Positions 9,611 to 18,415 of a stretch of DNA of 64,000 nucleotides are shown here, piece after piece. The notes below the pieces were generated by a model. The model did not search any database. It saw only the letters and a program-made list of their open reading frames with translations, and had not been told where the DNA came from. The DNA is from Schistocephalus solidus (Eukaryota; Platyhelminthes; Cestoda; Diphyllobothriidea; Diphyllobothriidae), in the NCBI GenBank assembly GCA_017591395.1, contig WEDG01004483.1, positions 1 through 64,000 of the forward strand, read 5' to 3'. The position numbers and the translations under genes are program-made. Position 1 is the stretch's first letter. The number at the start of each line of letters is the position of its first letter.

Positions 9611-10700
9611 TTGAGCTCATTGGACTGGCAGCCTCTCTCCTCCACGAACGACGCAGCAAGTCTTTGTGACCTAATGTCAGTCGTTTCAACTACCATCCTG
9701 GAACTTGTGCAAACCAAAATAGTCAAGCCCTACGTTTTGGAATCTACCGTTCCTCACTTTATTTTGCCACGACTAAAGAAATTGAGGACGCGAGTGAAAT
9801 ATCAATATACTAGTTCGTTTTTTGTACATCTAAGGATCGCAGAGATTTTTGAATAAGCCTCTAAGATTCGTCTTGCACGTGACAGACAGAGAGAATCTTG
9901 CGCACTCAGTGAGTTAAACTCTGCAAAATCTGTTGCTCAACTGTTCCGCCGTCGATCCTCCTACAAACGAGGTTATGAAATACCTCGATTTCTATAAGAA
10001 GACAAGAACTTCGCGCTCGAAGAATCTGACAAGGCAGAACTGTGATGTGCAAATCATCTTAAGATGAAATCTGAACCGGTTCCGACGTTTCAGGCATCCT
10101 CATTGAATGTTATCATCACCATTGATTTCTCCTTAGAACTAATTCTTAAGCACATAATTCGGCTGAAAAACTCGCACTCTTTGGGGACTGATGGTATTCC
10201 AAACTCAGTTATTAAGAGAGTGCCGAGCTTCCCCCGATCGCTTAGCCATATATTCTCAGTTTACCATCCTAACGGATTATTTCCTGACACCCGGAAGACA
10301 TCTTTTATTCTTCCTGTCTTCAAGTCGGGATCTCGTTCGGACGTATATAATTATCGAGGCGTTCACAAAAGCCCCGCTCTAGCAAATTTCTTGAAGAAAT
10401 GATTTTTAATCAAATTCTCGACTTTTGCTTAGAAAATAAGCTCTTAAGCGACTCGCGATATGGTTTTCTACCTGGACAATCATGCGAAGTGTGTTACTAA
10501 GATTTTCTTAACCTCGTCACTTACGTTCGTAATGCGCAACAGTCAGTGGTTGTGATCTTCTTTGACCTGAGCAAAGCCTTCGACAAGGTACCGCACAGAC
10601 GTCGTCTGGTGTAAATGGAAGCCATCGGCATCCGGTCTCCTCTCATTGACTTCATTGGTTCCTACTTGTCTAACCTCAGCCAGATGGTCTTAGTAGGTAA
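9611..10700 (+). pseudogene. Linker and partial RT of host element C
   Basis: The frame at 9611-9856 has the pre-RT linker (SSLDWQPLSSTNDAASLCDL, LPRLKKLRTRVKYQYTSSFF, VHLRIAEIFE), matching 13140-13380 on the minus strand. At 10064-10402, RT blocks HSLGTDGIPNSVIKR, TRKTSFILPVFKSGSRSDVY and NYRGVHKSPALANFLKK are open. Beyond a stop at 10400, LLSDSRYGFLPGQSCEV and VVVIFFDLSKAFDKVPHR (first catalytic Asp) can be read, then SYLSNLSQMVLVG up to about 10700, where element D begins. The remaining RT, including its active-site strand, is at 14112-14454. Confidence 0.75.
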
Positions 10701-11925
10701 TATATATTTTTTAGAATTTATATTTGGTAAGCACCGGCAAGGCACTGTCTAAGCAAACATTAGTAACGAAATAAAGATATGACAATGTGTGCTGATAAAA
10801 TGTACAAATACATTACTTGTGTTGCTATGTACCAGTTAGCGATGTTTTGAAATTTATGGTGAACTAGAAAAAATAGGCAGTGAAAAAAACCTCCTACCAT
10901 AAAAATGGAGGCAGAGTTCAATAAGCCTTCATTATTTAATAGAAGGTAGGAGAAAAAAACTGTTTAGGAAAAAATGGTCAGGTGGTAGAGTAGGGTAATA
11001 CTGCAGTAGCATTTCAGAATGAGATAATGAAACGTCGAGGTGATTCGTTCTTGATCACTTAGGCGTATGGAAACCAAAATATCACGAAAGTGCGTCAATG
11101 AACTTAAGTCCTCAGAATCTTCGGATCCAGAATTGAATTCTGATGATGGTAAGTATCCAAAGAAACGGTTGCATTTTAGACTGTAGACCAACGAATGTGT
11201 ACGTCCGAATGACGTCATTGTTTGGATGACTGGTGATATAAAGAGACATTATAGTTCATGGGCAACCCAAGGTAGGGTAAATATAATTTCAAGAGGGTCA
11301 CTTAAATTCCAATGGTCATTTCTCAAAGTCATGGGGAAAGCTACTGGGAAAAGATGAGGAAAATAAAAGGTTAAAAGAATCAGTGTTAAGATAAATGTGC
11401 AGTCTTCGCTTGAATGCAGATAGACTAGTTAACGACCTTATTTCAATTGGCAAGTTATTTTCAAAGAAAACTATACCTAGAAGCAAAGAGGAGAGAGCGT
11501 TTACACGTGGAGGATGCAGGGGGAGGAATAATTAGTGCAGAATTTCTAAGGTTATAAGGAAGACTAACAGGGGTAATGACAGAAAGCTTTGGGAAGGGTT
11601 GAACTATTATTTAGTTGGAAAAGGAGACAAAAGCCTGCTTCAAGTCTCCTAACCCAAAGAAATTTTAGCTTCATTAGCTGGCATCTTGTTGAGAAGAAAT
11701 TGGTTGAAAGAGTCGGGAATAGGAGTTTTTTGTGAACTCTCTTTGGACTTTTTCAATTTTTGAACGGCTAGATTCGTTCATTTAACCGAAGAAAGGACAG
11801 CAAAATTCAAGAATGGGAAGTACAAACATACGATAAAGTCTTAATTTAATATCAGGAAGGTAGAAATTATAAGAAATAAAGCCGCAAGTCTGAGCCGAAA
11901 TTCTATCGGCATGAGGCGAAAGATC

Positions 11926-12495
11926 TCATTTATTGATGGAGGAACATTCAATCATAGGGCAAACTTCAAAGATAAGAGGTTGCCGCAGCCTTACAGGCCC
12001 AAAACTCATGTAGCGGCACTTAGTGGGTGAGAAGTCAATTAGCCATGTGGAGCTCCAGGCCGAAAGAGCGTCTAAGTCAGAATTAATTTGTTCTAAGCAC
12101 CGTTCGTTCGTAGAGTTAGAGAAGGAATACACACATTTGAGGTCATCAGCATAAATAAAAGATTGAGAATGTTTAACTATCGATGCAATATCATTTATAT
12201 ACAGTAAGAACAACAAGGGACCTAATACGGTACCTTGAAGTACTCCACTAACAATCGGGGTAGCACTTGAGTATGAGGACCTTACTAAAACGTTTTGCTT
12301 TCGATCATTAAGGTATGATCGAATAAAGTCAGTAAGGGGACTACTAAATCCTATAGCTTCTAGTTTAGCTAAAAGTCCTTTATGAGGCACTTTATCGAAT
12401 GCCTTACTAAGATCAAAACAGATAACTACCACAGAGAGATGATCATTACGAAGAGAGGTTAGTAGATTTAGAACAGACATGTGGCAGGTTTGCAA
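11926..12495 (-). pseudogene. Reverse transcriptase core of element D
   Basis: This 189-residue frame contains VVVICFDLSKAFDKVPHKGL (first catalytic Asp), FIRSYLNDRKQNVLVRSSYS, VSGVLQGTVLGPLLFLLYIN, SQSFIYADDLKCVYS (YADD active site) and SAWSSTWLIDFSPTKCRYMS. The palm motifs are all intact, which makes this the best preserved RT core in the window. Upstream text (GFLPDRSCKPATC-like, about 12500-12530) and downstream C-terminal text are in other frames. The C-terminal text includes LPILEFCCPFFG near 11780-11815 on the minus strand, equivalent to LPILEYLCPLFG at 14618. Confidence 0.8.
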
Positions 12496-12862
12496 GAGCG
12501 GTCCGGTAAGAAGCCATGTTGGGAAAAGTTGATAATTTGATTGCTAATGCAAAAATCCGTGATTTGTTTTGCAATTAGTTTTTTGAAAAGTTTAGCAAGA
12601 GAGGGCGTTTTATGAACACCGCGATAGTTATGAATGTCCGAGCGGGGACCAGATTTAAAAACTGGTATTATAATAGAAGTTTTCCAGTAATCGGGGAAGA
12701 AACCATTTTCGAAAAATACTGAGAATAACTTGCTTAGTTAAGGTGGAATATCACTTTACTGTTTAATAAGTGAGTTTGGAATGTTATCAGTTCCAACCGA
12801 ATGTGAATTTTTTAGGTGAGCTATTTCCTTTTGAATACATGAAGGCGAGACATTAATGGTTG

Positions 12863-13534
12863 TTAGAAGCGAATTTGAAAGGAGAGGAATTGTTGGAGTG
12901 GGGCTAGTTTCAGTGGTAAAGTGGTCGGCAAAAACGAATTTAACAACTCTGCTTTGCCCAAATCGTCTGTAACAAACTTTTTGTTACAGTCGAGTAAGGG
13001 CGGAGTTACATTCAGACGCTTAGCCGATGACCGAACATGGAAGATATGAGTAACAGATTTGGATGAATTGCCATCACTTAGTGCCCGAGACTCCCTACAC
13101 TTATCTCTCGCGAGCCTAATTTTTGATACTAATTTAAATATTTGTGCAATCCTTAAATGAACTGACAGAGAGCTTTTAGATGAATCTTTAAGTTGTTTTC
13201 GTAATTTTTTAAGTCTGTTCTGGGGAAACTGCGGAACAGTAGAAGAAGCTGTATTTGAATTAAAAATCTTAAACGGGATTAAAGCCTGGATTTGTTCTTT
13301 GAGGCTCGGCAATAGCGCACGGAAAAAGTTTGGATCGTTGATTGCGAATATGCTATGCCAATCTAGAGTTCTTACGAAATTATTTATCATTTCATGGTTT
13401 GTGTCAGCAAAGTCGAGGTTATTGCATTTACCCTCAGGCTTCGTAAGAAGGGGGACTGGAAAACAACAGTGAATTATTGCGTGATCACTTGTGGAAAGAT
13501 GATGATGAAAATTCAAAAGAGAGGGTGGCATCAT
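12863..13534 (-). pseudogene. Linker of element D ORF2
   Basis: This 223-residue frame starts at the SDH box of the endonuclease (LSTSDHAIIHCCFPVPL) and covers the linker: FVRTLDWHSIFAINDPNFFR, LPSLKEQIQALIPFKIFN, FPQNRLKKLRKQLKDSSKSS, LSVHLRIAQIFKLVSKIRLA and VTHIFHVRSSAKRLNVTPPL. The last part aligns with the same region of element G (18470-18700, ending in a PGPQLMIDDAGQ-like block). It overlaps the upstream frame by about 50 bases because of the frameshift near 13510. The reading is lost again near 12900, and the first RT blocks (TDNIPNS-like, NYRGVH-like at 12620-12640) are frameshifted. Confidence 0.75.
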
Positions 13535-14060
13535 TTGTAAAAATTAAATCTAAAATTTTGTCATTTCTAGTAACTGATCTGACCAGTTGGGACATGTTTG
13601 AAAATTTAATAGTATCGACCAATTTCTGATGTTTAGGCGGAGAGGAATTTGCCTGCCAGTCAATGTCTGGCAGATTGAAATCGCCTACGATTATTTTGAC
13701 ATCAAATCGAGTGTCTGCAACTTTTTCAAATAGTTCACAGAGCTCGCTTTCATTGCCAGAATAACACGGGGGATTATGGACACAGCCAATTAACGCTTTT
13801 TTATTGTGAGGGAGGATGACTGAAGCAAAGCATACATTTTCAGAAAAGGACGAAATGGCCAACTGAAAAGGGAAATGTACAAAGGATGACTTAATATAAA
13901 GGAGGCAACCACCGCCACGTTTTTCAGCGTGGTCTTGTCGATACAAATTGAAATTATCTATAGCAAGCATTGAGTCAGAAATAAGAGAGTGAGCCCAGGA
14001 TTCAGTGATGCACAGCAAATCTAAATCAAGCTCAATGGCTACTGTTCTAAGCTCGGCCAT
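13485..14060 (-). pseudogene. Endonuclease of element D
   Basis: This 191-residue frame has MAELRTVAIELDLDLLCITE with SWAHSLISDS (catalytic Glu in CITES), FNLYRQDHAEKRGGGCLLYI, ALIGCVHNPPCYSGNESELC, KIIVGDFNLPDIDWQ (catalytic Asp/Asn box), VTRNDKILDLIFTNDATLSF and a frame change just before the SDH box. The SDH box is read in the next frame (HHHLSTSDHAIIHCCFPVPL). All hallmark endonuclease residues are present. Upstream in-frame residues to about 14110 (ARSVVNK) show that the Met at 14060 is internal and that the domain starts slightly earlier. The enzyme would nick target DNA. The frame break means it is not made intact. Confidence 0.8.
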
Positions 14061-14111
14061 CTTATTTACAACTGATCTCGCATAGAGTGAAACTAAGCTG
14101 AGCGTATTCCT

Positions 14112-15890
14112 GAGCTGCAGGTTACGCTCATCCTCGACGCCTTAGCTGATCACGAGTGACGTTTCTCGTGGCACGGTTGTGGGTCGCCTCCGCTTCATTC
14201 TGTACATAAACTTTACTTCAACTTTACTCAAAAATTCACCAAATTTTGTTAACGTTGACGACCTCAATTGCATTTTATCATTTGCTAAAGACACTGTCAA
14301 TAGTTGCGTTGATAAAATCAACACTGATCTCCTTATGCTCTCACGTTGGAGCTCTAGTTGGCAGATAGAATTTTTCCATCCAAGAGAAATTTCATGTGCT
14401 TTGGCCCCGCAAAGTTTCCTGGACCCCTATTATTTCAAAAAGGTACACTTTTAGAACGATCAACCATAAAAGACTTAGGCCTAAGTTAACTGAATCAGCT
14501 AGCGTTATCGCCTCATGCAGATCAAATTTTTGCAAAGGCTGCACAGATAAGTGGTTTAATATCACATAATTTCTTCTTTCCGGAAATAAATTTAAACCTA
14601 TACCACATGTTTTTTCTTCCTATCCTAGAATACCTCTGTCCCCTCTTTGGGCCGATGAACGAGTTTGACCGCAGTAAGATTGAAAAAGTTCAGAAGGTTT
14701 TTACTCGAAGACTATTTTCTCTTACTGGATCCAGTTTCTCTTATACGGATAGATGCCAGTTAGCAAACATTAAACATCTGTGGTTTAGAAGACTCGAAGC
14801 CAGTCTCTACCTCCGGTTTTGCGTAAACTGTAGCCCAAATCTCCCACGAATTAACGCTCTCACTTCGGTAGATCGACCCTATGCCACTCGTATTTCCTCC
14901 ATGATCATTTCATCACCCTTTGGCTCTACAACTTACCGGTCTCAGTTTTTTGCCTCCAAATATGCTTTCATACGGAATAATCTATCACTGCAAATTAGGT
15001 TGTCATCTACATAAGCTATTTTCAAAACCAAATTACGCAAACATTTAACTTCGGAAGATATAAAGTCCCTTTTGTATGTTTCCTTCCCAAACTCGCAACT
15101 TTTGGATTTTGAAAAGGGTCCTCCTGGTATTTGAGGCAGCTCCCTCGGTATTATATTGGTCTCTTATTATATTTCCATCATCCTTTGCAGTCAATCTTTG
15201 CATTCACTTTTTCTTTCCCTCCTTTTAAACTAGCATTGCCAACTCTTGACAACCTTGATACTTTCCTCCGAATTTGCAACCTTGACGATAGTATCCAGGT
15301 TCTGTTGATGATCGAGGCAGGTTCTGATGGTTTTGCCTCTTTTATTGGTGGACTATGCAGTCAGAAAGGTCGCATCTGGATGATGATCTCGTGACCTCTA
15401 CTGTCCCCTCTTCGTTTCGACCATGTTGTCTACGATGAGTTCGTCCTCTCTCACCTCAACTGGTGTTTATAAACAATAGCTCTGACTGCTATATTATCCC
15501 TCACCTGACAAGGAGCGTTCCGAACCCTCATACGTTGTCAGCAACATCACAATACTATCCCATTGCATTTAGCTAGTAATTTTTCAGTGAAGCGGATTTT
15601 TTTTCCTTTTTTTAAATTGATGGCTCGCCGAACTCCGCCTCCGATTTAACCCTAGGAGTTTTTTTACTGCTTCTTTTCCAGATCACCGTATATGACAAAA
15701 ATTGTTGACTTTTGTTTTAAAAATGGCAAATCGTTTTGAATCGTATATGTTTACCATTCTACTCATTTCTGCTGTTCATATGGATGCTCGCATAGTGCAG
15801 CAATTATCCACTTTGTATTTATTTAAACCATGGTACTAAGTTTGTAATTATGGGACCCTCTGGGCCTTAAATATACAATTTATTTATTTA
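14112..15890 (+). mobile_element. Host element, 3' half resuming after the nested insertion (E)
   Basis: RT homology resumes at about 14112 with text aligning to RSSYSSATPIVSGVLQGTVL of element D. It continues through a mutated active site, the C-terminal region (14607-15014), a long 3' UTR and the tail TTAAATATACAATTTATTTA at 15869-15890. The RT blocks missing from the 8186-10705 piece start here almost base-exactly. The two are therefore best read as one element split by D. The 3' UTR includes one copy of a roughly 220 bp unit (from about 15236) that is duplicated in the next element. Confidence 0.75.
14179..15014 (+). pseudogene. RT active-site and C-terminal remnant of host element E
   Basis: The frame at 14179-14454 reads GRLRFILYINFTSTLLKNSP then FVNVDDLNCILSF, where the usual YADD has become NVDD, so the palm is mutated at conserved positions. 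SRWSSSWQIEFFHPREISCA follows. After stops, 14607-15014 gives the C-terminal region: FFLPILEYLCPLFGPMNEFD, RSKIEKVQKVFTRRLF, YTDRCQLANIKHLWFRRLEA. These correspond to A3 blocks at 7300-7500 but belong to a different family. The element is clearly inactive. Confidence 0.75.
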
Positions 15891-17116
15891 TTCCTCCCTG
15901 ATCATTTCACCACCCCTTAGCTCCACAACTGATTGTTCTCAGTTTTTTGCCTCAAAATATGCTTTCATGTGGAATAATCTTACACTGGTACTTAGATTGT
16001 CGTCTACATTAGCTATTTTCAAAACCAAATAACGCCAAAATTTAACTTCGGAAGATATAAAATCCTTATTGTCTGTTTCTATCCCAAACTCGCAACTTTT
16101 GTATTTTTAAAAGTGTCCTCCTGGTATTTGAGGCAGCTCACTTGGTATTATATTATATAAATATTTCCATCACCCTCAGCAGAGTCAATATTTGAATTCA
16201 CTTTTTCGTCCCCTCCTTTTAAACAAGCATCACCAACTCTTGACAATCTTGATACCTTCCTCCGATTTTGCAACCCTAACGATAGTCTCCAGGTTCAGTT
16301 GATAAGCGAGGCAGGTTCTGATGGTTTCGCCTCTTTGGTGGTGGACTATGCAGTCAGCAAGATCGCATCTCGATGATGATCTCATGACCTCTACTGTCCC
16401 CTCCTCGTTTCGAACCTGCTGTCCACGATGAGTTCCTCCTCTCTCACTTCCACTGCATCGCCAACTCTTGACAACCTTTATACTTTCCTCCGATTTTGCA
16501 AGCCGGACGATGGTCTCAAGGTTCAGTTGATGATCAAGGCGGTTTCTGATGGTTTTGCCTCTTTGATTTGTGAACTACGCAGTCAGCAAGGTCGCATCTC
16601 GATGATGATCTCATAACCTCTACTGTCCCTTCTTCGTTTTGACCCTGGTGTCCACGTTGAGTTCCTCCTCTCTCACCTCCACTGGTGGTTACAAACAGTA
16701 GCTATGACTGCTATATTATCTCTCACACGATAAGGAGCGTTCCGAACCCTCATACGTTGTCAGCAATATCACAAAACTATCCCATTGCATCTGGCTATTA
16801 ATTTTTAAGTGAAGCAGTTTTTTTCTTCTAATTTTTTTTTAAATTGGCGGCTATCCGAACTCCGCCTCCGCTTTATCCTCAGGAATTTCTTTTACTGCTT
16901 CTTTTATAGTCCATTGTATATGTCAAAGATTGTTAACTATCGTTTAAAAAATGGCAAATCGTTCTGAATCGGATATGCCTACCATATTGTTAATTTCTGC
17001 TGTTAATATGACTGCTCACATATTGCAGCAATTATCCACTTTGTATTTATTGATACCGTGATACTCAGTTTGAAATGACGGGGCTCTCTGGGCCTTAAAT
17101 ATACAATTTTTATTAA
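15891..17116 (+). mobile_element. Second, heavily 5'-truncated 3' fragment of the E family, in tandem
   Basis: Immediately after E's tail, the sequence restarts at a point equivalent to about 14897 in E (CTCCCTGATCATTTCACCAC). It repeats the last codons plus the whole 3' UTR and ends with the same tail (TTAAATATACAATTTTTATT, 17096-17115). It carries two tandem copies (about 16229-16450 and 16451-16672) of the roughly 220 bp unit that occurs once in E. Coding potential is negligible. Confidence 0.75.
16229..16672 (+). repeat. Two tandem units of about 222 bp in a retrotransposon 3' UTR
   Basis: Each unit starts with a CCAACTCTTGACAA phrase and includes TTCAGTTGAT, TTCTGATGGTTT and CTCTACTGTCCC at matching offsets. 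A single related unit sits at about 15236-15455 in the preceding element. The units are diverged from each other by scattered substitutions. An open reading frame crosses the second unit (16428-16616), but it has no matching preserved frame in the first. Confidence 0.7.
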
Positions 17117-17318
17117 TTTTATTCTATACGTCCGAACGAGATCCCGACTTGAAGACAGGAAGAATAATAGTTGTCGTCCACGAGTCTGGAAAGAATTCTT
17201 TTAAAAGATAAACTGAGAATTTATGGCTAAGCAATTGGAGTAATCTCAGCACTCTCTTAAAAATTATCGCGGTGTTTATTGAATTTATTCTTTTGTTAAA
17301 ATAATTGATAAAATGTTC
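17117..17318. mobile_element. RT mini-fragment with inverted 5' part and direct 3' part
   Basis: The segment 17117-17260, read on the minus strand, encodes FPDSWTTTIILPVFKSGSRS and ends at the codons for DV, equivalent to 10215-10345 of element C. From 17262 on the plus strand the next residues of the same protein follow (NYRGVY, then IYSFVKIIDKMF). The two parts are contiguous in the parent sequence but joined in opposite orientation, with the inverted part's upstream end abutting the direct part. The fragment is cut at 17318 by the tail of element F. Confidence 0.7.
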
Positions 17319-18415
17319 AGTTTAGTTCAGTTCAGTTTTATTAAGGGAATTATAGTCGAAGCCTTTGAGCTCCCCTTTGATGTCAGTGACACTGTAAATT
17401 AAAAAAGGCTAACATATAATGGACGTTGGACAAAGGGTTATCTCCCCGACACAATGCAGGGCATCGGACAAACAATTATAAAATAATGTTACTCAAAAAT
17501 AGGGAGTAGTATGTTATATGACGCGAAAATTGTGGATGGGGATATGTTTCAAGAAATGTGTTAGGTCCGGATGTCGTGGTGGTACTTATGGCTGTACTGG
17601 TCCAACTTCCGCTTAAAAGTGTCAACGGATGGGGACATGATTATGTCGGCCGGCAGAGCATTCCAGGCCTTAATCACTCTGTTGGAGAAGAAGAACCTTC
17701 TTGTGTCGAGTCTTGCACCTGTCACACGTATTTTAATGGGATTTCCTCGCAAAGTAGTGGTAGTGGCCAGCTCAAAGAAGTCACCAGATGCAAGGCAACA
17801 ATCCTGAAGCCGCAGCATTCGAAAGGCTTGTATTAGGTCGCCGCGTAGCTGTCTATAGTCCAGAGGAAACAGATCAAGATAAGACAATCGTGTCTCGTAA
17901 GTCAGGCATCTTTGAACTTTAACAAGCTTGGTTGCACGTCTTTGGACCTTCTCAAGGGTGTTATGGTCTTTGACAGACCATGGTATCCAGGTTTGTATGG
18001 CAAATTCCAATTGTGGTCAAACGAACATCCCGAAGACCTTATTAAAGCACTCTTTGTCGAACTTTGCAAACGCTCGCTTCATTAGATACAAGCTTGACAT
18101 GGCAGATTTTGCTAATTTTGAGCAATGGAATGATGGCTTCAGTGTGGACGTGATCCATACTCTTCGATCTTTCTGAGCCTCTACCTTTGGTAGCGGTGTG
18201 TCGTCCAGATAGTAAATTCTCTGGTGCCCGGAGCTGGTTCTGCCGAATTGCAGAATATTGCACTTGGGAGCATTGAATGGGAGGAGCCAGTTGTGCGACC
18301 ATTCCTCGAGTCGATGCAAGTTCGCCTGTAGTTTTTCTTCATCAGCTGCGTTGTGGATGACCTTCCAAAGCTTTTTATCGTCAGCAAACATGGCGATGTC
18401 ACAGTCCAAGCCACA
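17316..18415 (-). mobile_element. CR1-like retrotransposon F, 5'-truncated
   Basis: On the minus strand, RT residues from about 18415 (FADD region) to the C-terminus are followed by a 3' UTR and a tail of AATAAA plus ACTGA-type repeats (CTTAATAAAACTGAACTGAA, 17316-17346). Domain order equals element B but the copy retains the whole C-terminal region. Two open frames (18017-18409 and 17561-18010) are separated by one stop/frameshift. The tail abuts the mini-fragment on its left, and the 5' truncation abuts element G on its right. Confidence 0.8.
17561..18409 (-). pseudogene. RT active site and C-terminal domain of CR1-like element F
   Basis: The frame at 18017-18409 begins at the active-site strand (CDIAMFADDKKLWKVI) and continues with LHRLEEWSHNWLLPFNAPKC, SSGHQRIYYLDDTPLPKVEA and LYLMKRAFAKFDKECFNKVF. 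The frame at 17561-18010 continues with EFAIQTWIPWSVKDHNTLEK, VQRRATKLVKVQRCLTYETR, YRQLRGDLIQAFRMLRLQDC, FFSNRVIKAWNALPADIIMS and VDTFKRKLDQYSHKY, the canonical CR1 C-terminus. Only one break near 18010 separates them. The N-terminal RT and endonuclease are absent. Related, more decayed copies lie at 29530-30290 and 31490-31605. Confidence 0.85.

Larger units (their letters stand above)
8186..10705 (+). mobile_element. Jockey/CR1-like retrotransposon, 5' half of interrupted host element (C)
   Basis: After the A3 tail, a proline/serine-rich stretch (8186-8790, possibly ORF1-like) is followed by an endonuclease start (DVILLNARSVLNKMGQLRAI, about 8828-8890), GDFNFPEIDW at about 9300, LDLIFTNDIAPP at about 9434 and a linker (9611-9960). 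RT blocks follow to SYLSNLSQMVLVG at about 10700. There the homology stops, exactly before the VPQGTVLG block. That block reappears at about 14112 after 3.4 kb of minus-strand element, so this is the 5' half of a disrupted copy. Many stops and frameshifts show old age. Confidence 0.75.
10700..14115 (-). mobile_element. Element D: minus-strand Jockey/CR1-like retrotransposon nested inside the C/E host
   Basis: Read on the minus strand it starts at about 14115 with the beginning of ORF2 (LRNTLSLVSLYARSVVNKMA) and runs through endonuclease, linker, RT and C-terminal region. It ends near 10700 in an A/T-rich tail (CCAAATATAAATTCTAAAAA) similar to the tails of its relatives at 15869-15890 and 17096-17115. 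The flanking host sequence continues from about 10700 to about 14112. Possible target-duplication remnants are AGGTAA on the left and AGGTTA on the right. It is younger-looking than the host, with long open frames, yet still broken by frameshifts near 13510, 12860-12500 and 11926. Confidence 0.75.

Noticed and set aside
10700..15890. Twin-priming inversion to explain D (minus) joined to E (plus)
   Set aside because: D contains its own complete RT and tail that overlap E's content. A nested insertion explains all boundaries.
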